Below the pieces are notes generated by a model. The model was not told the origin of the DNA. It ran no database searches and was given only the letters and a program-made list of their open reading frames with translations. A stretch of DNA of 64,000 bases, taken from assembly GCF_001429725.1 (NCBI RefSeq), contig NZ_LMHV01000044.1, forward strand, positions 248,001-312,000. The letters run 5' to 3'. This DNA comes from Rhizobium sp. Root708 (GTDB taxonomy: Bacteria > Pseudomonadota > Alphaproteobacteria > Rhizobiales > Rhizobiaceae). Each line of letters starts with the position of its first letter. Position 1 is the stretch's first letter. This document shows, piece by piece, positions 53,537-62,206 of the stretch. The position numbers and the translations under genes are program-made.

Positions 53537-54127
53537 ATGGGCGTGCGAAAGCGGATGGGTTTGAAGTTCAAGGATGAAATCGCGTTCTTGAAAGGGTGGA
53601 AGCGTGATCGAACGGCCGTTGGAGCGATCACCCCCACGTCCAATGCCACTGCCAGGAAGATGGCGAGTGTCGTTACGCCCGAGTCTGGTCTTCCAGTTCT
53701 CGAGCTTGGTCCCGGTACCGGCGTTATCACCAAAGGCATTCTGGCACGAGGTATCCGGCCACAGGACCTTATCTCGATCGAGTACTCTTCAGACTTCTGT
53801 CGGCATCTTCGCCAGGAATTTCCTGGTGTAGACATCAGATGCGGCGACGCTTTTGCCCTTGATCTCGCCCTCGGCGCGCAGAGGGATGCAAAGTTCGATT
53901 GCGTGATCTCGGCCATCCCGCTACTCCATCTCCCTTCCGAAAGGCGACGAACTCTGGTCATCGATCTCCTTGAGCGCGTCCCTGTAGGCCGGCCCGTCGT
54001 CCAGATCACCTATGGGCTACTGTCTCCCGTCGTCGCGCTTCCCGCAGGATACGAGGCCCGTCATCTGGCCTTCATGATGCGAAACATTCCGCCAGCGCAA
54101 TTGTGGATCTACAGGAAGACTTGGTAA
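53537..54127 (+). CDS. pmtA: Phosphatidylethanolamine N-methyltransferase (PmtA type)
   Basis: The 196-residue enzyme matches the rhizobial PmtA: KFKDEIAFLKGWKRDRTAVG, TPTSNATARKMASVVTPESG, SAM-binding motif I (VLELGPGTGVITKGILARGI), then CVISAIPLLHLPSERR and IPPAQLWIYRK at the end. It transfers three methyl groups from SAM to phosphatidylethanolamine to make phosphatidylcholine, at the inner membrane surface. Rhizobia usually have one or more copies; this may be an additional one. No lipid genes are adjacent. Confidence 0.9.
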   Translation: MGVRKRMGLKFKDEIAFLKGWKRDRTAVGAITPTSNATARKMASVVTPESGLPVLELGPGTGVITKGILARGIRPQDLISIEYSSDFCRHLRQEFPGVDIRCGDAFALDLALGAQRDAKFDCVISAIPLLHLPSERRRTLVIDLLERVPVGRPVVQITYGLLSPVVALPAGYEARHLAFMMRNIPPAQLWIYRKTW

Positions 54128-54475
54128 CGCCGGTCGTGCCGGCTCGGGATGGAACCCGTTACTACGCGGTCAATTTCGTGGTTCCGAAGGGGCTCCTTGC
54201 GACCAGAACCGCCAGAATGAATGCGGTTGACCAGACATGGACCAAAAGCATCTTCAACGAATGGACTGTAGGACGCGGAACGCAATACCAATCCGTTGAA
54301 TAGCCTGATGCCAGCAAATGGTGAAAGAAGGTTGAAGACAGAGGATGTCGAGCAGCTGCCGCCCCAAGCGGTGACGACGGGTGTTCGCTGTGGAAAAGAG
54401 AACAAATCAAGAATAAAGGGTGGATTTCGCCCGTGATGCAGCCTATCAATGCGGCGTTTTCGTTGAGGCTGTGGC
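54128..54475 (+). other. Stretch upstream of the YhaO-like gene
   Basis: No gene is supported. It should hold the promoter of the nuclease operon; I found no stress box. Confidence 0.4.
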
Positions 54476-55741
54476 TTGGCTTACCGATTCCTGCATACCG
54501 CCGATATTCACCTGGACTCACCCTTGAGGACGCTTGCCCTGCGCAGCAGCGAACTCTCCAAGTTGATCGGGCTTGCGACGCGTCGCGCCTTCGTGAGAAT
54601 CATCGACCTCTGTCTCGAAGAGGACGTTAACGCGCTGGTTCTCGCCGGCGACCTTTACGATGGCGAACAGACCTCCATGAAGACGGCAAGGTTTCTCGCC
54701 GAACAGCTACATCGCCTCGACGCGGCGGGCATCAATACGTTTATCGTCCGCGGCAATCACGACGCCCTTTCAAAGATCACAGCCGAACTGGTGATGCCCG
54801 ACAGCGTCAAGGTCTTCGGAGCCAATGCGGAGTTTGTCCAGATCGATCGCAATCCCGGCCACTTCCCTGTTGCCGTGCATGGGATCAGCTTTGCAAAACC
54901 TCACGCGCCCGAAAGCCTTTTGCCGCGTTACGCCGTTCCCGCAGTCGATGCGGTCAATATCGGCATCATGCACACGAGCCTTGGCGGTGCAGCCAGGCAC
55001 GATCTTTACGCGCCGTGCAGCATATCAGACCTTCAAGGTAGCGGCTTTCGGTACTGGGCACTTGGCCATATCCACAAGCGGTCGGTCATCGAGAATTCTT
55101 CGTCTGTCATCGTCATGCCGGGAATGCCGCAGGGGCGCGACATCAATGAGGATGGAGCCAAGACCGTTTCGCTTGTCACTATTGGCGACGATCGGTCGAT
55201 CCACGTCGAAGAGCGACAAACGAGTGTCGCGCAATTCGAACGACTGACGGTCGATGTCTCGCATACTTCCGACTGGGCGGCCCTGGTTGCCGGTGCAACT
55301 GCGCATTTGGGAGCGCTCCGCGATGCCGTTGCGGCCGATCATCTGGTCGTCCGCGTTGAGGTAACTGGGGCAAGCGAATTGGCCTGGCGAATTCGTCGCG
55401 ATGCCGACCTTCTACGCACGGATCTCGAGATGCGGGGATCTTCGATCGGCAATGTCTGGATAGACAAGGTGGTGACCTCCTGCGTCCCGCCTGTGAACGG
55501 AGCCACCGATAAGGGTGCGCTGGACGAGTTGGCGACGCTCATCGACAACGAGGTCAAGGGATCGGCAGACTTCGAACAGGAAGTTCGCGCGATCGCGGAT
55601 GAGCTCAGAGGTCAACTTCCGCCAGAACTGCGCGACGTCCTTGGGGCGGACGACGTTTCGTTCAAGCGGTTTCTCGCATCGTCAATCGCTAACGGCTCGG
55701 CCGACGTGCTTGCGCGCCTTCGCCGCGGGGAGGGGGAGTAA
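54476..55741 (+). CDS. Calcineurin-like DNA repair exonuclease (YhaO/SbcD type)
   Basis: TTG start at 54476 after GAGG. The 421-residue product has all metallophosphoesterase motifs: TADIHLDSPL, ALVLAGDLYDGE, RGNHDAL, a His in IMHTS and WALGHIHKR. It has the C-terminal capping domain of the YhaO branch. It lies three bases before its ATPase partner. The pair should process DNA ends in a Rad50-Mre11-like fashion; whether for repair or defence is not shown. No helper gene is adjacent. Confidence 0.9.
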   Translation: MAYRFLHTADIHLDSPLRTLALRSSELSKLIGLATRRAFVRIIDLCLEEDVNALVLAGDLYDGEQTSMKTARFLAEQLHRLDAAGINTFIVRGNHDALSKITAELVMPDSVKVFGANAEFVQIDRNPGHFPVAVHGISFAKPHAPESLLPRYAVPAVDAVNIGIMHTSLGGAARHDLYAPCSISDLQGSGFRYWALGHIHKRSVIENSSSVIVMPGMPQGRDINEDGAKTVSLVTIGDDRSIHVEERQTSVAQFERLTVDVSHTSDWAALVAGATAHLGALRDAVAADHLVVRVEVTGASELAWRIRRDADLLRTDLEMRGSSIGNVWIDKVVTSCVPPVNGATDKGALDELATLIDNEVKGSADFEQEVRAIADELRGQLPPELRDVLGADDVSFKRFLASSIANGSADVLARLRRGEGE

Positions 55742-55744
55742 GAC

Positions 55745-58700
55745 TTGCGCATCAATCGCCTTGACCTTACCCGCTACGGCAAGTTCACGGACGCCTCGAT
55801 CGATTTTGGATCGGCGCCGAACGGGTCCCCGGATCTTCATCTCATCTACGGCCCGAACGAAGCAGGCAAGTCGACCACGCTCGACGCAATCCTCGACCTG
55901 ATTTTTGGAATTAGTAACTCCACCAAATACGGATTCCTGCATCCTTACGCGACCATGCGGATAGGCGCGAACATTCACGTTGCGGGCCATGATCGCGAAT
56001 TCGTTCGGGTAAAGAAACAGCAGAACAGCCTGCTCGATCATCATGATAAATCACTCGCCGATGCCGAGATCCGGGCTGATCTTGGCGGTATTGATCGCGA
56101 CGCTTTCGCCACGATGTTTTCGCTGGACGAAGAAACGCTCGTCAAGGGCGGGGAAAGTATTCTGGCGAGCAAGGGAAACCTTGGAGAGCTGCTCTTTTCG
56201 GCCAGCGCCGGCCTGTCCGATCTTAGTCGTCAGTTGCTCGCGATCCGCAGTGATGCCGACAGCTTCTACAGGTACCGTTCACGCAGCGGCGCCCTCGGGG
56301 AACTGAAGGCAAGGCTGGCAGAACTCAAACAGGATAAAGAGGCCCTCGACCTCCAGGCTAGCGACTACCAGCGCCTGGTAGGCGAAAGGAACAGGCTCAA
56401 TCGTGCCTATGGGGAGGTCGTCACCGAACGAGCCGGCGCGCAGCGTCGCCATGACGAGATTGGCCGGATCCTGCGCACCTTGCCGTCGCTTTCGCGTCTC
56501 GGCGCTTTTAAGGAACGACTGGACGACTTGGCTGTCGTTCCGCAGCCGCCTCCATCCTGGCAGAAGGAATTGCCGGATCTCAGACGGCTTGAGATCGAAT
56601 ACCGGGTCAAGCAGCAGGATATTCTGCGCTCGCTGGAAACGCTCAACAAGGAACTGGCGGAGATTGCGCCCGATCCGGCCGCCTTGGGCCTCGCGCCACG
56701 TCTGGACGAACTGTCTGAGCGTAAAGCTAGGTATCTCACCGCCGAAAAGGATATTCCAAAGCTGTCGGCCCGTGCCGCGGAGCTCGCGATCGAGAACATC
56801 CTCCTGCAACTCGGCAAGCCCGAGGAGCGCTCCCCCTCGCGGTTGGTACTTGATGCGGCAACCGTCGGCACGCTTCGTGAGTTGATCGGCGCCAAATCCG
56901 GCATTGATATGCGCAGGTCGGTGGCGTCAGATGAACTGGCCAGGATTGAGCAGGCGCTTGCTCAGCATGGGGAGGCGGCAAGCGATCTGTCTGCCAACCA
57001 GGTCAAAGCGTTCGGCCTATTGTCCGCAACCCTGAAGTCGATTCCTCAATCCGACCATGAAATCGCCCTCGGGTCCCTGGTACGCCGACGAGGTGCCTCG
57101 GAAGCGGCACTTTCGGAGGCGCTGGCGGCGCTGTTGCCATGGAACGCCACAGCATCGGAACTCGCATCGATGCCTGTTCCGTCGGCCGCGAAACTTCAGG
57201 CCTGGAAAATCGAACTGCGCGATGCCGAGGAAGGCACGAGAGCTGCGCAGATTGAACTGGATCGCCTGGAGCCGGAGTTTCGTCGTCTCGACGCGGAGAT
57301 CGCGGTCGTGCAGAGAGGGATTGGCGACATCGATGAGGCAAGCGCGGCTGCTGCCTTGACCTCACGGAACGAGGCCTGGCTGCAGCATCGGCAGGCCCTG
57401 GACGTCCATTCTGCCGATGCGTTCGAGGCTGCAATGAGGGCCAACGATCAAGTGATCGCCCAGCGCCTTTTGCATTTTTCCGAGACCGGAAGGCTGAACC
57501 AGTTGTTGCAACGCCGGGCAGCGGTGACCGCCGACATCGACACCGCTCGCACCGTGCGCGAACGTGCGCTCGCGTCCGGCAACAAGGTTCGAACAGATGT
57601 CGCCGGCTTTTGCGGCCAGGCTGCGTCCTGCTCTGGGTTGAGCTCGCATCCTCTGGAGTTCGAGGAGTGGCTCCGCAAGAGAGACTTAGCACTCAAGGTG
57701 CGCAACGAGGTCAACGACGCCGAACAGGAGATAGCCGATCTCCGCGACCGGCTTGCTAAGTCAAGCAAGCTTTTGGCGAGCGCGATGACCAATGCCGGCC
57801 TGCGTTTCGATGCGAGTGCGGACATCGCAACTCTTGTCGCGTGCGCCGAAGAGGGATTGGACAATTTTCACAACGCGATGAACCGTGTCGAGACAGTGGA
57901 GCGATTAAGAAACCAAAGAAATGAGCGCGAACAAACACTCGTCAACGCCACGCGGCTTGCCGACGAGTGGAACAGGCGATGGCAGGCTGCGTGCGAGAAC
58001 TGCTGGCTCGCTGAATTTGAAACGCTGCCGAGCGTCGGAGCCGTTAGCGAGATCCTGACCACTCTCGAAAAGCTGGCCTCCGCGGTCGAAAGCAGGGAAA
58101 GCTTGATCGATCGCGTGCAGAAGATGGAAAAGGACGTCGCGCATTTCGAAGCCCTGGTCGCAGAGTTCGGCGAGAGGCTCGCCCTTCCAAGCGTTGCATC
58201 GACGATCGAGCTTGCTCAATCCATCTTCGATGCAGTCAAGGTGGCGGGGAGGCACCAGGAGCGCCTCGAGAAACGAAACGGCGATATGGAAGCTCTCCGT
58301 AGTGTCCAGCGCGAACTGAACATGGCGGAGGAGATACTCGAGAAACGCATCGGGATCATGGTCGACTTCTTCGGCGCAAGCGGTCTCGATGAGGTGGAAG
58401 CGTGCATCGCGGTGTCGGCTCGCCGCAGCGAGTTGTCATCCTTGATCGATGAGTTGGAGCAGGAACTCATCGAGATCAACAGTGCCCGGGACATTCAAGA
58501 AGTCGAAGCAAGCGCCGCCGAGACAGACAAGGAAACGCTTGAGACCGAGTTGGCTCGGCTATCACCGGTACTCGAAGCCTGTGAAAGACGTTGGAACGAT
58601 CTGTTCCACGAGCTCTCGAAGGCACGGGAGGCGCTGGACGGCATCGGGGGAGATTCCAAGGTCGCCGAGATCGAGGAGGAGCGACGCACGACCCTTCTTG

Positions 58701-59236
58701 AGATCGAGGAGGGAGCGCGACGTTACATCGAGCTGCGGACCGGGATTGCCGCGGCAGAGCATGCCCTTAGGCTTTATCGCGATCGGCATCGCAGCGGAAT
58801 GATGGCGCGAGCATCCGACGCTTTCAGACTGATCAGCCGGGGCAACTATCAGGGCGTGGCCGCACAGCCCGGCAAGGACGGGGAGGTCCTGATTGCTCGT
58901 TCCGCAAGTGACGGATCAAAGCTTTCCGACGAACTTTCGAAGGGCGCTCGTTTCCAGCTTTATCTGGCACTGCGCGTTGCCGGCTACCATGAGTTCGTCG
59001 CGAACCGCCCGCCCGTTCCCTTCGTGGCTGATGACATCATGGAAAGCTTCGACGACTTTCGTGCGGAGGAAGCCTTCAGGCTTTTTGCCGAGATGGCGAA
59101 GCACGGGCAGGTGGTCTACCTCACACACCATCGACACCTCGTGGATATTGCTCGAAAAGCCTGCGAGAGCGTTCGCGTTCACGATCTGGAAGAGATCGCC
59201 TCCAGGAGAGGATTAGACGTTATCGCAGCCGAGTAG
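55745..59236 (+). CDS. AAA ATPase of YhaN/SbcC type
   Basis: TTG start at 55745 after GGGGGAG. The 1163-residue protein has Walker A (YGPNEAGKSTTLDAILDLIF, residues 37-57), two long coiled-coil arms (roughly residues 180-480 and 620-1000), and at the C-terminus the signature (LSDELSKGARFQLYLALRVA) and Walker B (PFVADDIMESFDDFRAEEAF), then the His switch (THHRHL). It is the SMC-like partner of the preceding nuclease. Length and motifs are normal for YhaN. No zinc hook CxxC is evident in the middle, as expected for YhaN. Confidence 0.93.
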   Translation: MRINRLDLTRYGKFTDASIDFGSAPNGSPDLHLIYGPNEAGKSTTLDAILDLIFGISNSTKYGFLHPYATMRIGANIHVAGHDREFVRVKKQQNSLLDHHDKSLADAEIRADLGGIDRDAFATMFSLDEETLVKGGESILASKGNLGELLFSASAGLSDLSRQLLAIRSDADSFYRYRSRSGALGELKARLAELKQDKEALDLQASDYQRLVGERNRLNRAYGEVVTERAGAQRRHDEIGRILRTLPSLSRLGAFKERLDDLAVVPQPPPSWQKELPDLRRLEIEYRVKQQDILRSLETLNKELAEIAPDPAALGLAPRLDELSERKARYLTAEKDIPKLSARAAELAIENILLQLGKPEERSPSRLVLDAATVGTLRELIGAKSGIDMRRSVASDELARIEQALAQHGEAASDLSANQVKAFGLLSATLKSIPQSDHEIALGSLVRRRGASEAALSEALAALLPWNATASELASMPVPSAAKLQAWKIELRDAEEGTRAAQIELDRLEPEFRRLDAEIAVVQRGIGDIDEASAAAALTSRNEAWLQHRQALDVHSADAFEAAMRANDQVIAQRLLHFSETGRLNQLLQRRAAVTADIDTARTVRERALASGNKVRTDVAGFCGQAASCSGLSSHPLEFEEWLRKRDLALKVRNEVNDAEQEIADLRDRLAKSSKLLASAMTNAGLRFDASADIATLVACAEEGLDNFHNAMNRVETVERLRNQRNEREQTLVNATRLADEWNRRWQAACENCWLAEFETLPSVGAVSEILTTLEKLASAVESRESLIDRVQKMEKDVAHFEALVAEFGERLALPSVASTIELAQSIFDAVKVAGRHQERLEKRNGDMEALRSVQRELNMAEEILEKRIGIMVDFFGASGLDEVEACIAVSARRSELSSLIDELEQELIEINSARDIQEVEASAAETDKETLETELARLSPVLEACERRWNDLFHELSKAREALDGIGGDSKVAEIEEERRTTLLEIEEGARRYIELRTGIAAAEHALRLYRDRHRSGMMARASDAFRLISRGNYQGVAAQPGKDGEVLIARSASDGSKLSDELSKGARFQLYLALRVAGYHEFVANRPPVPFVADDIMESFDDFRAEEAFRLFAEMAKHGQVVYLTHHRHLVDIARKACESVRVHDLEEIASRRGLDVIAAE

Positions 59237-59729
59237 CGGCGCCAGGAGATTGATTGTCAGTACGGCCCGCAGTCGACAATCTGCGTTATAAGACACTTGA
59301 CATGTCAACGGCGAGCGCTCGGGGCCAGCCGCTGGCAGAGCGATACACACTCCTTCACCACAAGCGTTCCCAGAGGCGCTGCGTGCTTATCGTGGCGCCT
59401 TGCGATCGTATTTTCCGCTGACGCAGTTGGCTACAGCCGCCTAATGGGGTGGTTCCGCTTACTGTGGTGGGCGCGAGAAATCCTGCAAACGCAGCGACAA
59501 CTCCCGCTTGGACAAGCGCGTCTTTATCAATTCCAACGGTCGCAAATCTCCGTCGCCTCGCGTCAACTCACCGCAAATGATCCGTATCGCCTTCTGAATA
59601 AGAAGAAGCACGGCACGATCGAAAGGCAGGATAAGAGCGTGGTCTCTTCCGCCATCGAAACGACTGTGACACGATAGTACTCCCTCAGAGAGCTTGCAGT
59701 TGTCTGATTTCTGCGCCGCTACCTGGTCC
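59237..59729 (+). other. Intergenic stretch with a cyclase relic
   Basis: Apart from the short cyclase-like fragment at 59393, no gene is seen. It separates the nuclease pair from the sugar cluster. Confidence 0.45.
59393..59449 (+). pseudogene. Relic of a class III adenylate cyclase N-terminal motif
   Basis: The plus strand reads WRLAIVFSADAVGYSRLMG. This fits the R(K/R)LAAI-(F/L)SADVVGYSRLMG start of rhizobial adenylate/guanylate cyclases with few changes. The sequence on both sides is unrelated. It is a 19-residue fossil or a chance hit; the length of match favours a fossil. Confidence 0.5.
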
Positions 59730-60473
59730 TTAATGGTTCCCGCCCCCTCTTAGGCTCCGTTTCAGTCGGCTTTCTGCGTGAGGGTCAACATAATGAAATA
59801 GGGCAGTAGCTCTCACTGCATGCTCGTCGACTGGTTCGTTGGTGTGTATGCTACAATAGCCCCAGAATATATAAAGGTTTCCAGGCGATAGATGGACACG
59901 CCTCATCCATTTTGGATCGCGAAGCCGAAGAGTCCGCAGCAGCCATTGCGTGAGTTTATTGTCGACAAGCGCTTTGTCGACCAAGTTCATCGCATAGGTA
60001 GATCGCACACCTCTCGTGTTCGGGATGATCAAGAAATCTCCACGCGGACCCTCGGTGGGGATCTCGATAGGAATGAGGAAGGTGATCAAGTACGAGTCGT
60101 AGTGAAACATGAGCGAATGTTCCATTGCACTTCGACCCGTGAGACAACGCAGAATTTGGTAAAACTCCACCTCAGGGGCGGAGTGGTGGAAGCCGATCGA
60201 GTACAGTCGAGCGCAGAAATTCTTAAACTGTTCCGAGTGCGCTAGCTCATCCAGGCCCGAGCCCGACATCTCGTCTCGCGCGAGAGAGACTGTCTTATGC
60301 TCTCGTTGGTCCAGTTTGGCGTTGACAAATTGTCGAGCTTTCGCAAGGCCAAGTTCCGACAGAAACGATTTCATGCAGAAGATGCCGGTGGCATCAATCT
60401 GTTGCGCAATCGACCGCACCTGGTGATCTGTCAACGACCCCAACGTCGATGATGTGCCCGATAAATCGTCCAT
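59730..60473 (-). CDS. 2OG-Fe(II)-oxygenase-like protein (phytanoyl-CoA dioxygenase type)
   Basis: The 247-residue product has a likely metal triad: H-x-D in LMFHYDSYLITFLIPIE (residues about 123-125) and a distal His in GYCSIHTNEPVDEHAVRATA, followed by Arg for the 2-oxoglutarate carboxylate. The fold (FHYDS, FLIIPNT, SPGNLYIFWG) is that of the phytanoyl-CoA dioxygenase branch. A hydroxylase for a lipid, sugar or peptide is likely. It sits beside a glycosyltransferase in the same direction. Confidence 0.72.
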   Translation of the reverse strand: MDDLSGTSSTLGSLTDHQVRSIAQQIDATGIFCMKSFLSELGLAKARQFVNAKLDQREHKTVSLARDEMSGSGLDELAHSEQFKNFCARLYSIGFHHSAPEVEFYQILRCLTGRSAMEHSLMFHYDSYLITFLIPIEIPTEGPRGDFLIIPNTRGVRSTYAMNLVDKALVDNKLTQWLLRTLRLRDPKWMRRVHLSPGNLYIFWGYCSIHTNEPVDEHAVRATALFHYVDPHAESRLKRSLRGGGNH

Positions 60474-60890
60474 AACACGGCCTCAGGTGGGTTATTTCCC
60501 ATTCGGTTTAACCTGACCTCATGTCTGCGAGGAGGGGCGGGTGGGAAACCCGGTCTTCCCACGCTGCATCGCTGCCCCTAAGACCATGAGTGCTCTTAAC
60601 GCTATACGCACACTTAATTACCGGCACGCCGAAAACGGCCTAGTCTTATCAACGTCCAAAGCACCGTTACACTCCTGATGCCGACTTGATAACAGCGTCG
60701 GCAATAGCGTCGAGTTTCCGTAAATAGGGCGAGCAGTAACCCGAACTGCCAAGAACGACTTCGGGCCGAACAGTAGTTCGGAAATTCACCCCCTGTCAAA
60801 CAAGCAAACGCCGCGCCTGATAAAAAGATATTAACAGGAGGGGGCCACACCCCAAAAGGAAACACTGCATCGCCCATTATTTGAAAACAT
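60474..60890 (-). other. Spacer between the oxygenase and glycosyltransferase genes
   Basis: 417 bases with no supported gene. As both genes are read on the minus strand, the oxygenase promoter should lie here. Confidence 0.4.
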
Positions 60891-62024
60891 CTATTTCGAG
60901 GCGAGCAGCAAGGCTTCTGCGTGAATTTTTACAATTTTTTCCTCACTGAACCGATCTACGTAGTCCTTCCTGAAGTGGTCATGTTGTTTTTCCGCATCGA
61001 GATTGTCGCAATAGTAAATCATTGCGTCGACAAGCGAAGAGCCTCCTGTTTTTGAGACGAGCCTGCCTAAACGATCCTCGATCAAAATCTCACTCGGGCC
61101 GAACTCACAATCTGTGGAAATGACCGGCAATCCGAACCGAAGCGCTTCGCAAATAGCAAGCGACCACCCCTCCCATCGTGAGGTGGACACGTAGACGTCA
61201 CTTGCGGCTAATGCAGGTTGAGGATCGATCGGATGCCGCTCTACTTGCACAACGGCCTCAATGCTCAAACGCTGGATCTGCTTGCGCAGGTCGCGGTCGC
61301 CAATACCGTGTCCCACCATCTTTAATCGCGCCTGAGGGCGCTGTTTCACCAACTCGGCGAATGCCTCTAGCAGAATGTCTTGCCCCTTTTGGAAGGAGAA
61401 CCTCCCTACATTCACAAACGTCACATGTTCGGGGTCGCGGTTCCCGTTATCGGCGCCCTCAAAGCGTCGCACGGGATTTGGAAGCCATTTCTGCGGTATT
61501 TTGCTCGGAAACATTTCCTGGAACGAGGCTAGTTGCTTGGACGAAGTCCCAAATACGTATGACGCACGATGCAGAAAGTAACGCCTCATGAGGAGGAATA
61601 GAATCCGCGCTTTCAAATGGCTCTTTTCCCGACGAGGGTTACCATGAAGGTGGATCGCAAATTTGCGCGGTAGACCGAGGCAGGAGGCCATCGCGATGAC
61701 CGCAGGTTCGATCTGAGGCACCACAACGAGATCGTAATCCTTGCTTTTAATTACTTTGCGAAACATCAACATCAATTGAAGTCGTCCGCGTGGCCGAACT
61801 TCGATGACATTGTATTTGGGGCAAGGTGGTCGATAATCGTGTCCGGTCGTGTACAGCACATCAATCTCAAACTCGCCGCTGAATCGCTCAGCTAGACCGG
61901 CACAAACAGTGTCCACGACGCGCTCGATCCCCGCAAAGACGGCTGTTCCAGGCTGGATGTAAAGGACCCGACGCCGTCCCGGCGAAAGCCGCGTGGTTCC
62001 CGCGTTCACCTGGTAGGTGTCCAT
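60891..62024 (-). CDS. Glycosyltransferase family 4 (GT-B)
   Basis: The 377-residue enzyme (ATG 62024; frame open to 62129) has the GT-B fold: RVLYIQPGTAVFAGIERVVD N-terminal loop, then FVNVGRFSFQKGQDILLEAF (the nucleotide-sugar domain start), RHPIDPQPALAASDVYVSTS and EGWSLAICEALRFGLPVIST with the E-x7-E motif. It should add a sugar, probably to a lipid-linked glycan, at the cytoplasmic face. The neighbours (GMC oxidoreductase, epimerase) suggest a surface-polysaccharide or modified-glycan pathway. Confidence 0.88.
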   Translation of the reverse strand: MDTYQVNAGTTRLSPGRRRVLYIQPGTAVFAGIERVVDTVCAGLAERFSGEFEIDVLYTTGHDYRPPCPKYNVIEVRPRGRLQLMLMFRKVIKSKDYDLVVVPQIEPAVIAMASCLGLPRKFAIHLHGNPRREKSHLKARILFLLMRRYFLHRASYVFGTSSKQLASFQEMFPSKIPQKWLPNPVRRFEGADNGNRDPEHVTFVNVGRFSFQKGQDILLEAFAELVKQRPQARLKMVGHGIGDRDLRKQIQRLSIEAVVQVERHPIDPQPALAASDVYVSTSRWEGWSLAICEALRFGLPVISTDCEFGPSEILIEDRLGRLVSKTGGSSLVDAMIYYCDNLDAEKQHDHFRKDYVDRFSEEKIVKIHAEALLLASK

Positions 62025-62206
62025 ACGAGCCGTCCCCTTGATCTGGTCGATCAGCGTAGTATAGTACAATAAAAGCACATCGCGAATGCTGAGAAAATGT
62101 CTCAAGAGAAGCCGTTCTAATATTCGCAAAGGGTTTCTCGAATAATTTCAAGTTAGATTGCCTAGCCCTTACGTCAAAAGTTTAAACAACCAGGGCGCGC
62201 TGCACG

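Noticed and set aside
54476..59236. YhaO/YhaN pair as a named anti-phage system.
   Set aside because: Known SMC-nuclease defence systems have extra genes or other domain orders; only the two core genes are here, so defence stays a question.
59297..59677. 126-codon frame as a cyclase gene.
   Set aside because: Only 19 residues match the cyclase; the rest is unrelated and there is no ribosome site.
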